Source: Oscillospiraceae bacterium (GTDB taxonomy: Bacteria > Bacillota > Clostridia > Oscillospirales > Oscillospiraceae). From it: DNA of 64,000 bases. The stretch covers positions 1 to 64,000 of the forward strand of contig SVLT01000009.1 in the NCBI GenBank assembly GCA_015067845.1, written 5' to 3'. Both the position numbers and the translations under genes were made by a program. Of the stretch, positions 9,971 through 17,956 are shown in pieces. Every line of letters begins with the position of its first letter. Position 1 is the stretch's first letter. The notes under the pieces are model-generated. The model was given only the letters and a program-made list of their open reading frames with translations, searched no databases and was not told the origin of the DNA.

Positions 9971-11125
9971 ATGAAAATCACAAAGAAAATTATCGCGGTA
10001 CTCATGGTAGTTGCCGTATTAGCAGTTCTGATGCCTGCCGTTTTCGCGGCAGGCACCGGAGCCGGCTCCTATGTGGCAGGTTCTGCCGTTCAGGTTCGTT
10101 TTGCTTACAAAAACGAAACCGGTGTGGAAGGTACGATTTCTTTCAGTAACCCGGGCCTGTTCAAGGAAAATGTGGATGCGCTGTCTCCCACTATCACCGG
10201 CAACGGTTTCTATAATCCCAGTACAAAGTACTGGATGAGCTACTTGCCCACCGCAGGTGACATCGGCATTGCATTCAACCTGACCATTAAGGACAATGCA
10301 CAGGTCGGTGATACTTGTGTGATCACCCACACCTATCAGGTCAGTATTGACGAGGGTATGGATCTGTCCGAGGTTCGGACAGAGAGCATTACCATCACGG
10401 TAAAGGCTAAGCCCACCACACCCACCACCCAGCCCACCACTCCCAGCACCAAGCCTACAACACCTTCCACGAAACCCACCACCCCTGCAACGAAGATCGA
10501 TTACACAGAGCTGAATAAGCAGATCGATATTGCAAAGGGTCTGGATGAGAAGCTGTACACCGATGAATCCTGGGCGGCTCTGGAAGCTGCATTGAAGGAT
10601 GCAAAGGCCAAGAAGTCCAGCAAGAGCCAGAGTGCTGTGGATGCAGCAGCAGAAGCACTGAAAAATGCCATTGCTGCACTGGTAGAGATGGACTACTCCG
10701 CATTGACCGGCGCATTGGAGCAGGCTGAAAAGCTGGGCGACAATGATGCACTTGCAGAGCTGTTCCGTCAGCTGTGCGAGGCTGTGGCCGAGGGTAAGGA
10801 ATTGCTGAACAGCGGCGATCAGGCGGCAGTCAATGCCTCCGCCGCAAAGATTCTGGACATCCTGGCACAAATTGCCGAAAAGATGGAGCAGATGGGCCAG
10901 TCTGAGATCGTTGAAGTACCCGTAGAGGTGGAGAAGGAAGTCCTCCCCAGCGGTGAATACTGCAACATTCCCATGCACAAGGTATGGCCGATCCTGTTCT
11001 GGATCAGCCTGGCGCTGAATGCCGGATTCATTCTCTTCTTCGTTATCTACTTTGCCAGAAAGAAGAAGAACCGTACCGACAATACACCGTTGGTAGATTA
11101 CGACATCAGCGACGACGAAGTATAA
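9971..11125 (+). CDS. Membrane-anchored surface protein with cohesin-like domain
   Basis: The protein has 384 residues and starts 33 bp after the giant dockerin gene, with AGGAGG upstream, so the two are probably co-transcribed. It has a signal peptide (residues 1-27), then a beta-rich domain of about 120 residues. The GIAFNLTIKDNAQVGD segment there resembles the conserved strand-and-turn of cohesin domains. Next come a Thr-Pro linker (four TTP-S-T-K-P style repeats), a helical FIVAR-like region (about 175-240), further helices, and a C-terminal transmembrane helix (about 338-361) with an RKKK stop-transfer and an acidic cytoplasmic tail. The anchored layout and adjacency to a dockerin protein suggest the receptor of a docking pair. 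The cohesin assignment rests on pattern only and needs a profile or structure match. An SLH-free, sortase-free anchor is notable. Confidence 0.65.
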   Translation: MKITKKIIAVLMVVAVLAVLMPAVFAAGTGAGSYVAGSAVQVRFAYKNETGVEGTISFSNPGLFKENVDALSPTITGNGFYNPSTKYWMSYLPTAGDIGIAFNLTIKDNAQVGDTCVITHTYQVSIDEGMDLSEVRTESITITVKAKPTTPTTQPTTPSTKPTTPSTKPTTPATKIDYTELNKQIDIAKGLDEKLYTDESWAALEAALKDAKAKKSSKSQSAVDAAAEALKNAIAALVEMDYSALTGALEQAEKLGDNDALAELFRQLCEAVAEGKELLNSGDQAAVNASAAKILDILAQIAEKMEQMGQSEIVEVPVEVEKEVLPSGEYCNIPMHKVWPILFWISLALNAGFILFFVIYFARKKKNRTDNTPLVDYDISDDEV

Positions 11126-11140
11126 ATTGTGTCTGAAAGA

Positions 11141-11183
11141 CTCCGGTCAGTGTCAAAACTGGCCGGAGCATCAGGCGTTTTTT
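11141..11183 (+). terminator. Weak terminator-like hairpin after the cohesin-like gene
   Basis: A 10-bp stem with one G-T pair (11141-11150 with 11159-11168) is followed, about 9 nt later, by six Ts (11178-11183). It lies between the docking-pair unit and the next locus. The distance to the T-run makes termination probably partial. Confidence 0.45.
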
Positions 11184-11198
11184 CGAGGGTGAAGAAAA

Positions 11199-12665
11199 AT
11201 GGACAAAAACGAGCAGACCTGGAGCAGAAAAGAATATGAAACTTGGGATGAGGCGTTCCGCGGACAATCCGGCGTGATTCGTCAGCAGTCTGTCCGAGTT
11301 GCCGCATATACGCAGGCGCTGTTCGTTCAGGCCTGTGCCAGCGGCTTCGGTGCATCAACGGACGACGGGGCAGAGCGCATGCAGGGTGAATATGCGGATC
11401 TTGCTTACAAGTGCGGCATGTATCACCAGTTAGGCAAGGCGCTTGTACCTCCGGAATACCAACTGTGGAGACCTGACTTCACGGAAGAAGAGCAGGCTGT
11501 GTACCGCAAGTATACTTCCGATGGCCGTTTGCTGGTGGCAACACTGCAAGAACGTGGCACCCGAGCAAAGGAAAAGCGGAAAGGCGAATACACGGAGCTT
11601 CCGACAAAGAACATTCCCTGGTTGATGATCCGGGAAACCTGTCAGCAGCATATGGAACGCTGGGACGGCTCCGGTTACCCGGATGGCCTGACAGGAAATC
11701 AGATCAGCCCCATTGCCCAAATCGTTGGCTTGGCCAAGGAGCTGGACCGTTTGTCGGCAGAAACCAAGTCCGAAACACCCTTTGACGACGCTTTGACCAC
11801 TCTGATTTCTCAAAGCGGTACGCTGTGGTCCCAGGAACTGATCGCTGTTCTGAAAGCAGCAAAAAATAAGTGCCGCAGCGTGTATAACAAGTATATCCAC
11901 TACACATTGACCCTGCCCAAGACCATTCCCTTGGTGGAAAAGAAGAAGGACCGTCCTATGGGCCTGTCCTACCGCCCCATGGTCAAGGACAAGGAGGGAA
12001 CAGTGGCCGCATACGAAGCCATTCCTTGGTTTGCCGGTATTGCGGACCGTCCCGATGAGACAGAAAATGCTGAGGAGCTGGCGGACATGCTCCGCCGCAC
12101 CGAATTGGTGTCGGAAATGAGCCTGTATTTCCTGTACGAAGCCGCGGATGCGGTGCTGCGTATGGAAAACTGCAAGCTGGATCGGCAGGGGATCCTGCTG
12201 CAAATGATGCCGGACTTCTATTTGGCAGGCAGCCAGCTGCAGCGGATCAATCAGGTGTTTAAGGATCAGGGAATCGGGAAAAACAAACTGATGCTTACCG
12301 TTCCGGAACAGCTGCTCAAAAATGCCAATAAGGCAACGGTTGAAACCCTGAGTCGCTATTTGCGAAATGGCATCGTTCTGGTGCTGGATGGCTACCATCC
12401 GGATGACATCTCCCCGAAATTGTTGCAGGAATTGGGCTTTACCCACTTGCGGCTGGCCAGTGAACTGCATTTGCAGCAGCACACCGCCAATGCCATGGCA
12501 AGCCTGCGTCGGATAGGCTTTACCTTGCTGGGCGGCGGCGCGGATTCTCCGGACGCCTTGGCCTGGTTGCTGGACAGCGGTGTGCGCTTTGCTGGCGGCA
12601 CAATGACCGGCGTGCAGGTGAGCGAGGATGAACTGATCCGTGATGCCCTTGCCGCGGAGAAATAA
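11199..12665 (+). CDS. Degenerate HD-GYP/EAL-like protein (putative non-catalytic signalling protein)
   Basis: The protein has 488 residues and is cytoplasmic with no membrane segment. Residues about 25-210 follow the HD-GYP pattern: ERWDGSGYPDGLTG (153-166) is nearly perfect. However, the HD pair reads HQ (76-77), the HHE motif reads HME (151-153), and the later D-x-x-D motif has lost its first Asp. The C-terminal half follows an EAL-domain layout (YEAIPW in place of the E-A-L strand), but DDFG is replaced by DGYH, and the later KxD and E-G-V-E motifs are absent. Metal and cyclic-di-GMP catalysis therefore look lost in both halves. It may act as a nucleotide sensor or scaffold. It lies 3 bp upstream of the first membrane gene of the SipW locus, which suggests a control role (inference). 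Confidence 0.7.
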   Translation: MDKNEQTWSRKEYETWDEAFRGQSGVIRQQSVRVAAYTQALFVQACASGFGASTDDGAERMQGEYADLAYKCGMYHQLGKALVPPEYQLWRPDFTEEEQAVYRKYTSDGRLLVATLQERGTRAKEKRKGEYTELPTKNIPWLMIRETCQQHMERWDGSGYPDGLTGNQISPIAQIVGLAKELDRLSAETKSETPFDDALTTLISQSGTLWSQELIAVLKAAKNKCRSVYNKYIHYTLTLPKTIPLVEKKKDRPMGLSYRPMVKDKEGTVAAYEAIPWFAGIADRPDETENAEELADMLRRTELVSEMSLYFLYEAADAVLRMENCKLDRQGILLQMMPDFYLAGSQLQRINQVFKDQGIGKNKLMLTVPEQLLKNANKATVETLSRYLRNGIVLVLDGYHPDDISPKLLQELGFTHLRLASELHLQQHTANAMASLRRIGFTLLGGGADSPDALAWLLDSGVRFAGGTMTGVQVSEDELIRDALAAEK

Positions 12666-12668
12666 GCT

Positions 12669-13682
12669 ATGGCAGAAATGGAGCAAACTGTCCCGAAGGA
12701 GCAGAAAATAACCGGCGCAGAGCGAAAACAGCACGGCCTGTTCAAAAAACGGCGTGCCGGCATTGTTCTGAGCAAGGATGAAGTGATCGAGATCAATGCG
12801 GGGCGGAAGGCCCTCAAAGCGGAGATGAAAGACCGCGGGCTGTACAACCGCAAGGATTTCGAGTTAACGGCATCCTCCATGGGACTTTATTTTGATAAAA
12901 GTCGATTTTTAGGCTTTCTGTGGTTTTTTAAGGGAAAAGGCCTGTGGATATTGTTGGCGGCGGCAGTAGCCACGCTGGCGGCCATCTGGTACGCTTCCCA
13001 AATTACCCAAATGCGTGGACATTTCACCATCAATATGTCGGATGATATGTTCCGGGAAGGCTTTGTCCTCAGTGAGACTGCGGATTTCGCCAAACCCACC
13101 ACCTATTTGTTCTGCGAGCCTGCGGTGGATGTGCCCTGTATCTCCATACAGGATCTGCCGGAGGATCTGGACACCCACGAGGGCCAGCATAACGCCAACT
13201 ATTTTGCCTATACCTTCTTTGTCCGCAATGAGGGCGAGTCTACCGTGGGCTACACATGGCAAATCAGCCTGAATTCGGAAAGCCAGAGCCTGTCAGATGC
13301 CTGCTGGGTCATGGTATTCGAGGACGGCGAGATGGCGTTTTACGCAGAAATGGGCGCGGACGGACAGGCAGAAGCATTGCCGGCTGTGGATGACAATACC
13401 CGTGGCTACATAAAAGCGCCCTTAATGGAGTTTGCAAAAGATCCTGAGCGTCAATACCAGGTCATCGCAGAAAAAGGCGCACTGACCTATTATCGGCTGA
13501 CACCCATTCCCTTTGAGTCGGATACGGTGGTGGCAAGCGGCATCCAGACGGAAGTGAAACCCATGGATGTACACCGTTACACCGTGGTGATCTGGCTGGA
13601 AGGGGACGACCCCGAATGTACAAACGATAAGATCGGCGGACATGTGGGTATGCAAATGGACATGAAGCTGATCGAAGAATAA
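12669..13682 (+). CDS. Single-pass membrane protein with extracellular WLEGxD domain
   Basis: The protein has 337 residues: a charged cytoplasmic N-terminus of about 90 residues, one transmembrane helix (about 91-109), then an extracellular beta-rich region. Near the C-terminus it carries VVIWLEGDDPECTN, a motif shared with the products at 16037 and 21396 of the same locus, so the three appear to be paralogues or share a terminal domain. Its N-terminal part is longer than theirs and lacks the W-x-x-L-S motif. The gene starts 3 bp after the HD-GYP/EAL-like gene with GGAG spaced 8 bp upstream, and precedes the presumed major subunit gene. I do not recognise a named family. An envelope anchor or minor subunit of the SipW-dependent structure is inferred. 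Confidence 0.7.
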   Translation: MAEMEQTVPKEQKITGAERKQHGLFKKRRAGIVLSKDEVIEINAGRKALKAEMKDRGLYNRKDFELTASSMGLYFDKSRFLGFLWFFKGKGLWILLAAAVATLAAIWYASQITQMRGHFTINMSDDMFREGFVLSETADFAKPTTYLFCEPAVDVPCISIQDLPEDLDTHEGQHNANYFAYTFFVRNEGESTVGYTWQISLNSESQSLSDACWVMVFEDGEMAFYAEMGADGQAEALPAVDDNTRGYIKAPLMEFAKDPERQYQVIAEKGALTYYRLTPIPFESDTVVASGIQTEVKPMDVHRYTVVIWLEGDDPECTNDKIGGHVGMQMDMKLIEE

Positions 13683-13792
13683 AGTTATGTATATATTTCG
13701 ATTACCGATACCGTACTCCGTGTCGGTAAAAGAAACCATATAGTTCCGTCGGGAACTGAAACACGAAAATATTTTGAAAGGATGACTTACAA

Positions 13793-15889
13793 ATGGTTAA
13801 GAAATCTAAGCGTAAGCAGGATATCAAGTCCAAGCTGTTGGCCGCCATTGCCATGCTGATGGTAGCGACCATTATGATGGTATCCTCCACCTATGCGTGG
13901 TTCACACTGTCTACTGCACCTGAAGTGCAGGGCATTACCACCAACGTAGGTGCAAACGGCAACCTGGAGATCGCACTGTCTCCTCTGAGTGGTGACGCCT
14001 CCGAGATCAGCTCCGCAGTGGGTGATTACAACCTGGTGTGGACTGACAAGAACCTGACCTGGGGTAACCTGTTGGATCTGTCCGACGCTTCCTACGGTCT
14101 GGGCAACATCAACCTGCTGCCCGCACAGCTGAACCTGGGCTCTCTGGGCTCCAACCCTCTGAAGACTCCCATCTACGGTGAAGATGGCCGTATCAGCACG
14201 CTGGAACCCAACACCTATATCGGTGGTTTGGTTGACGGTGAAGAGGGCTACATTGTTGGCGGCGGCTACGGTGTCCGTGTTGTTGGTACTTCCTCCAGCA
14301 TGACCGAATACCAGATCGCCTTCCAGAACAACTTCTCCGCTATGAACACTGCGGTCAAGAATGCTCACGATCTGGCAGAGGTGTCCCTGAACGCCAACGG
14401 TGTTTCTCTGGCTGAAATCGCCATTGCCCATGCAACTGTTGAAGGCACCGATTCCAACAACTATGCTTCTTATGTTCCTGCTTTGACAGACATGACCGCC
14501 AAGCTGCAGGAATCCAATGACGAGCTGGAAGCTGCTATCCGCGCAGCTCTGTTGGCTACCGCAGCCAGCGACCTGCTGGGTGACGATACCGACGCTGCTA
14601 TCCAAGCCTATGAGGCTATGGTCGCTCTGGTGATCGACGACAACGACCTGCCCACGATCTGGGGTCAGGTCAGCGGCATTTCCAGCGCGATCTCCAGCAC
14701 TCCCATCGGTACTGCTTACAACGTTTGGGAAGGTGTTGATGATGATCTGAACAACACCACCAATGGTGCAGCTGTTGTTCTGGCTGGTCTGGATGCCAAT
14801 GGTACTGTAGGCTGGGATGCTATTTCCGGCGTTATTGGCAAGCTGATGAACGCCTCCAATGTTACGATCAACAACATGGATCTGAGCACCTTCAGATCCC
14901 AGATCAACCTTTGGAGAGCAGGCGAACCCGTGATTACTGACTATCAGACTGCTGGTGCCTGGGGCGGTACAAAGGGCGGCGAGGCTGAGTATAATGCTGA
15001 TTTGGCAGCATACACCGCCGCAGAAACTCTGGTCAGCAGCCTGGCCAGCGGTGTAGCACTGCAGCTGGGTACCGGCTCCGGTGTTTATGCCGATCTGGCT
15101 TCCGTTGTTGGTAACATCCACGCCGGTGTTGAAAAGGTCAGAGTTGAAGTGCCCGGCATGGGTACTCTGAGACCTGACGTGGACATCGACACCACCACTG
15201 GCAACAACGCTGCATTGGTTCTCTTTAAGACTCAACTGCAGGGCCTGGGCGCTCTGGAGGTTGACAACTCCGGTGCCAGCGACGTGATCGACGTTGAGTA
15301 TGCTTACATCGTGGACTTCCTGTTCCGCACCAATGCTTCCGGCTCCAGCCTGAAGCTGCAGACTGAAGGCGCACAGCGCATCTATGACGACAGCAACAAT
15401 GAACTGACTCAGGGTGCAGGCAGCACCATGACCTTCTACAGCACTGCCCTGAACGAGCAGGCTGTCAAGGGTCTGATGGACGCTATGCGTGTGGTATTCA
15501 TGGATACCACCACCGGCGAGCTGTTGGGCGTTGCAAAGCTGGATATGAACGAAGTTACCACTGCAGATGATACTGTGGGCGGCGATGCTGTGAAGAAGAT
15601 CACAGCTAATCTGTACCTGTATGAGTACACTCAGGATCCTGTCTCTGGCATGCTGACCTTCACAAATCAGATCGCTGCCGACCAGGCAATCCTGTGCGAT
15701 CTGCAGGCTAACACTGCAAAGGCTGTTTCCGCTATGGTTTACCTGGATGGCGACTATGTCACCAACGAGGACGTAGCAGCAGAAGCTAGCTCCATGACCG
15801 GTGAACTGAACCTGCAGTTCGCAAGCACTGCAACTCTGGTTCCCATGGAGAACTCTGCTCTGAAAAACGGCACCAGCAACAATCCCTAA
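13793..15889 (+). CDS. SipW-type secreted protein, presumed major subunit of a surface fibre
   Basis: The protein has 698 residues. A Lys-rich start is followed by a transmembrane/signal segment (about 13-34) ending STYAWFTLSTAP, the signature of SipW-dependent signal peptides as in TasA-like proteins. The mature part is rich in Gly, Asn, Ala and Leu, with almost no cysteine. The whole protein aligns by eye with the first about 690 residues of the 27092-32197 product: GNLEIALS, WGNL..LS..SYGL, YGV, and MVYLDG..LNLQF near the end. It has its own leader (110 bp) and is followed by two strong hairpins, which fits a highly expressed subunit whose mRNA is stabilised or attenuated. GAAAGGATG lies upstream of the start. 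Fibre formation is inferred from TasA-type secretion and the paralogy. Confidence 0.75.
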   Translation: MVKKSKRKQDIKSKLLAAIAMLMVATIMMVSSTYAWFTLSTAPEVQGITTNVGANGNLEIALSPLSGDASEISSAVGDYNLVWTDKNLTWGNLLDLSDASYGLGNINLLPAQLNLGSLGSNPLKTPIYGEDGRISTLEPNTYIGGLVDGEEGYIVGGGYGVRVVGTSSSMTEYQIAFQNNFSAMNTAVKNAHDLAEVSLNANGVSLAEIAIAHATVEGTDSNNYASYVPALTDMTAKLQESNDELEAAIRAALLATAASDLLGDDTDAAIQAYEAMVALVIDDNDLPTIWGQVSGISSAISSTPIGTAYNVWEGVDDDLNNTTNGAAVVLAGLDANGTVGWDAISGVIGKLMNASNVTINNMDLSTFRSQINLWRAGEPVITDYQTAGAWGGTKGGEAEYNADLAAYTAAETLVSSLASGVALQLGTGSGVYADLASVVGNIHAGVEKVRVEVPGMGTLRPDVDIDTTTGNNAALVLFKTQLQGLGALEVDNSGASDVIDVEYAYIVDFLFRTNASGSSLKLQTEGAQRIYDDSNNELTQGAGSTMTFYSTALNEQAVKGLMDAMRVVFMDTTTGELLGVAKLDMNEVTTADDTVGGDAVKKITANLYLYEYTQDPVSGMLTFTNQIAADQAILCDLQANTAKAVSAMVYLDGDYVTNEDVAAEASSMTGELNLQFASTATLVPMENSALKNGTSNNP

Positions 15890-15900
15890 GTTCTAACCCC

Positions 15901-15935
15901 CTTCTGTCCCGGGGGGACAACCCCCGGGACAGAAG
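15901..15935 (+). terminator. 15-bp GC-rich hairpin downstream of the major subunit gene
   Basis: A perfect stem (15901-15915 with 15921-15935) has a 5-nt loop and lies 11 bp past the stop codon. No T-run follows, so it is more likely a 3' stabiliser or pausing element than a complete terminator. Confidence 0.6.
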
Positions 15936-15946
15936 ACGACCGGAGC

Positions 15947-16003
15947 GGCTATGAGTATTCTGTTGGAGTACACAGATACTCATAGCCACCCACCCAATTT
16001 TTA
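15947..16003 (+). terminator. Second hairpin with trailing T-tract, possible leaky terminator
   Basis: A 12-bp stem (15947-15958 with 15976-15987) contains an inner 4-bp stem (CTGT/ACAG). It is followed after about 10 nt by ATTTTT. Together with the first hairpin it would lower read-through into the accessory genes. Confidence 0.5.
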
Positions 16004-16036
16004 ACAGATACCAACCTTTATGGAAAGGAGCACACC

Positions 16037-17026
16037 GTGGGTAAGAAACAGCGAACAAAAAAGCAAAAGATCCGCTTGATCGTATATATATGGGTGCTGA
16101 TCGTATTGCTGTCTCTGCTCACCGTCGCGTCCTATTCCTGGTTTTCCCTCAGCAAAACCCCAAGAGTCAGCGACATGAATATGTATGTCAACGCAGGCAC
16201 CGGTCTGCAAATCGCCCTGGAATGGGACAGTGATGACTGGGGGCAGAGACTGGACTTTGTGGATATGTCCGATGAGACAGCTCCCTTACGCCCGGTTACC
16301 TGGTCTGAACAAGACCAACGCTTTTATGCGGCCGTTTACGGCATTGACGGCCGACTCACCGACCGATGGGACCCCCTGTCGGACGAGATCAATGCCAACA
16401 AAGACAGTGTCTTCGGCTACTATTGCAAGGGTACATTTTATGCCAGAAGCGACCAACCTGTGTCTGTATCCCTGGCACAGGCGGCAGTATCCGCCGACGG
16501 CCATGACGGCCACGGCACCTATTTGATCGGTACGCCCCTTTGGAACGGGGAGACGATCACCCACGACAACGGCGGTGTGGGCGCGGAAAGCGCCATGCGG
16601 ATCGGCATTCGCATAACACCCATTGATGAATTCGGAAACCCCACAGGGGAAACCCCTGTTTTCTATATCTATGAACCCAACGCGGACAGCCACATGGATG
16701 GTTCCGTCGGGTATGTTTCCACCCCCAGCATTGACGGTGCGGAGTCCCTGGTCAGCGAGGACAAGCTGATCACCCAGTCCACCACCTTCTGGACGGAAGC
16801 CTATCCTGTAGAGCGTGATGTGTTGGTCTACGAAATGGGAAAATTCGACAGCGACCCGGAGCTGTTTTCCTTGAAAGCCGGGGAAATAGTGAAGTTGGAA
16901 TTGTATGTCTGGCTGGAAGGGCAGGATGTGGACTGCACCAATCAGATCAAGGAAGCTCAGATTTTTGCCAACATCCAATTTGAAACCGCGCCGGGCGATC
17001 AATCTGGTTTGAAGCCCATTGAATAA
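16037..17026 (+). CDS. SipW-type secreted protein with WLEGxD C-terminal motif
   Basis: The protein has 329 residues and starts at a GTG with AAAGGAG 6 bp upstream. An Arg/Lys-rich N-terminus and a transmembrane segment (about 14-34) end in SYSWFSLSKTP, the same post-membrane motif as its neighbours. The mature region shares VFYIYEPN and LYVWLEGQDVDCTN with the 21396 product (SFYIYEPN, MFIWLEGQDVDC), so the two are paralogues. It has few cysteines and no anchor at the C-terminus. It probably acts as a minor subunit or adaptor of the extracellular structure; no enzymatic motif is visible. It is followed 63 bp later by a SipW-like peptidase gene, the likely processing enzyme. Confidence 0.7.
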   Translation: MGKKQRTKKQKIRLIVYIWVLIVLLSLLTVASYSWFSLSKTPRVSDMNMYVNAGTGLQIALEWDSDDWGQRLDFVDMSDETAPLRPVTWSEQDQRFYAAVYGIDGRLTDRWDPLSDEINANKDSVFGYYCKGTFYARSDQPVSVSLAQAAVSADGHDGHGTYLIGTPLWNGETITHDNGGVGAESAMRIGIRITPIDEFGNPTGETPVFYIYEPNADSHMDGSVGYVSTPSIDGAESLVSEDKLITQSTTFWTEAYPVERDVLVYEMGKFDSDPELFSLKAGEIVKLELYVWLEGQDVDCTNQIKEAQIFANIQFETAPGDQSGLKPIE

Positions 17027-17089
17027 CATCGAATATTTTGCAGAAATGCATTATAGATAATTGCCTTTTAGTAAGAAGGGAGAGTCTCC

Positions 17090-17914
17090 ATGAAAAAAGA
17101 AAACCATCCCAATGAAATCAACCAAGACGAAGAAGTACAGGTTATGCCGAAAGAACCCAAGGGCAGAAAAATTGCCAGCACCATCATCAATGTGATCCTG
17201 GTCATTGCCATTGTGCTGGCGGCTATCTGTACGTATGTGTCCTTCGTTTCCACATCCGGAAGCGGCGTGCCCAGCATCTTTGGTGTACAGATGTTCTCCA
17301 TCCAGACGGACTCCATGTACCCCATTCTGCTGCCCGGCGACCTGGTCTTTGACCGCGCTGTGGAGGATCCGTCCACGCTTCAAAAGGGTGATATCATCAC
17401 CTATTGGACCGTGATCAACGGCGAACGGGTGCTCAATACCCACAAAATCCACGAGATTTACGACGGTGGCGACTATCTGATTTTCTCCACCATCGGTGAA
17501 AACAACCCTACTGTTGACTCGCTGACCGTTCACGAGTCCGAAGTGGTGGGTAAGTACTGGTTCCGCATCGGCGGTGTTGGCAAAGTGTTTGACTATTTGC
17601 AGACCAGCACAGGCTTCCTGCTGTTGGTTGTGATTCCTGTCTTCATTTTCTTCCTGTTCCATCTGATCCAGTTCTTCCGGGTGCTGTTTGAGTACCAGAA
17701 TGTGAAGAACCGCATCAAGTATGAGCAGGAGCGGGGAAGAACCGAGGATATGATCGCCGCATCTCAGGCACTGCAGCAGGCAGATGCCCTGAAGGCCCGG
17801 GAAGCAATGGAAGCCGAGCTGCGGGAAAAACTAAAAGCGGAAATCCTGGCAGATATGGCAAAGCAAAACGAACAGGATTCCCAGACAACAGCAGATACGG
17901 AAGAGCAGGCATAA
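17090..17914 (+). CDS. SipW-family signal peptidase I, long cytoplasmic tail
   Basis: The protein has 274 residues. A transmembrane helix (about 29-50) leads into the peptidase fold: TDSMYP contains the expected catalytic Ser (S75), and LNTHKI contains the His (H118) that replaces the usual bacterial Lys in ER/SipW-type signal peptidases. The later conserved G-D-x-N box reads GENN (E137), an unusual substitution. A second membrane helix (about 188-212) is followed by a charged, helical tail of about 60 residues ending in TEEQA, not seen in the typical SipW of about 190 residues. It should cleave the TYAW/SYSW-type precursors in this locus. RBS is AAGGGAGAG. Two such peptidases occur here; whether they divide substrates is unknown. 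Confidence 0.85.
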   Translation: MKKENHPNEINQDEEVQVMPKEPKGRKIASTIINVILVIAIVLAAICTYVSFVSTSGSGVPSIFGVQMFSIQTDSMYPILLPGDLVFDRAVEDPSTLQKGDIITYWTVINGERVLNTHKIHEIYDGGDYLIFSTIGENNPTVDSLTVHESEVVGKYWFRIGGVGKVFDYLQTSTGFLLLVVIPVFIFFLFHLIQFFRVLFEYQNVKNRIKYEQERGRTEDMIAASQALQQADALKAREAMEAELREKLKAEILADMAKQNEQDSQTTADTEEQA

Positions 17915-17956
17915 ATCAAGGAGTTTTCTGCCTGCTGACACAGTAAGGAGATAACC

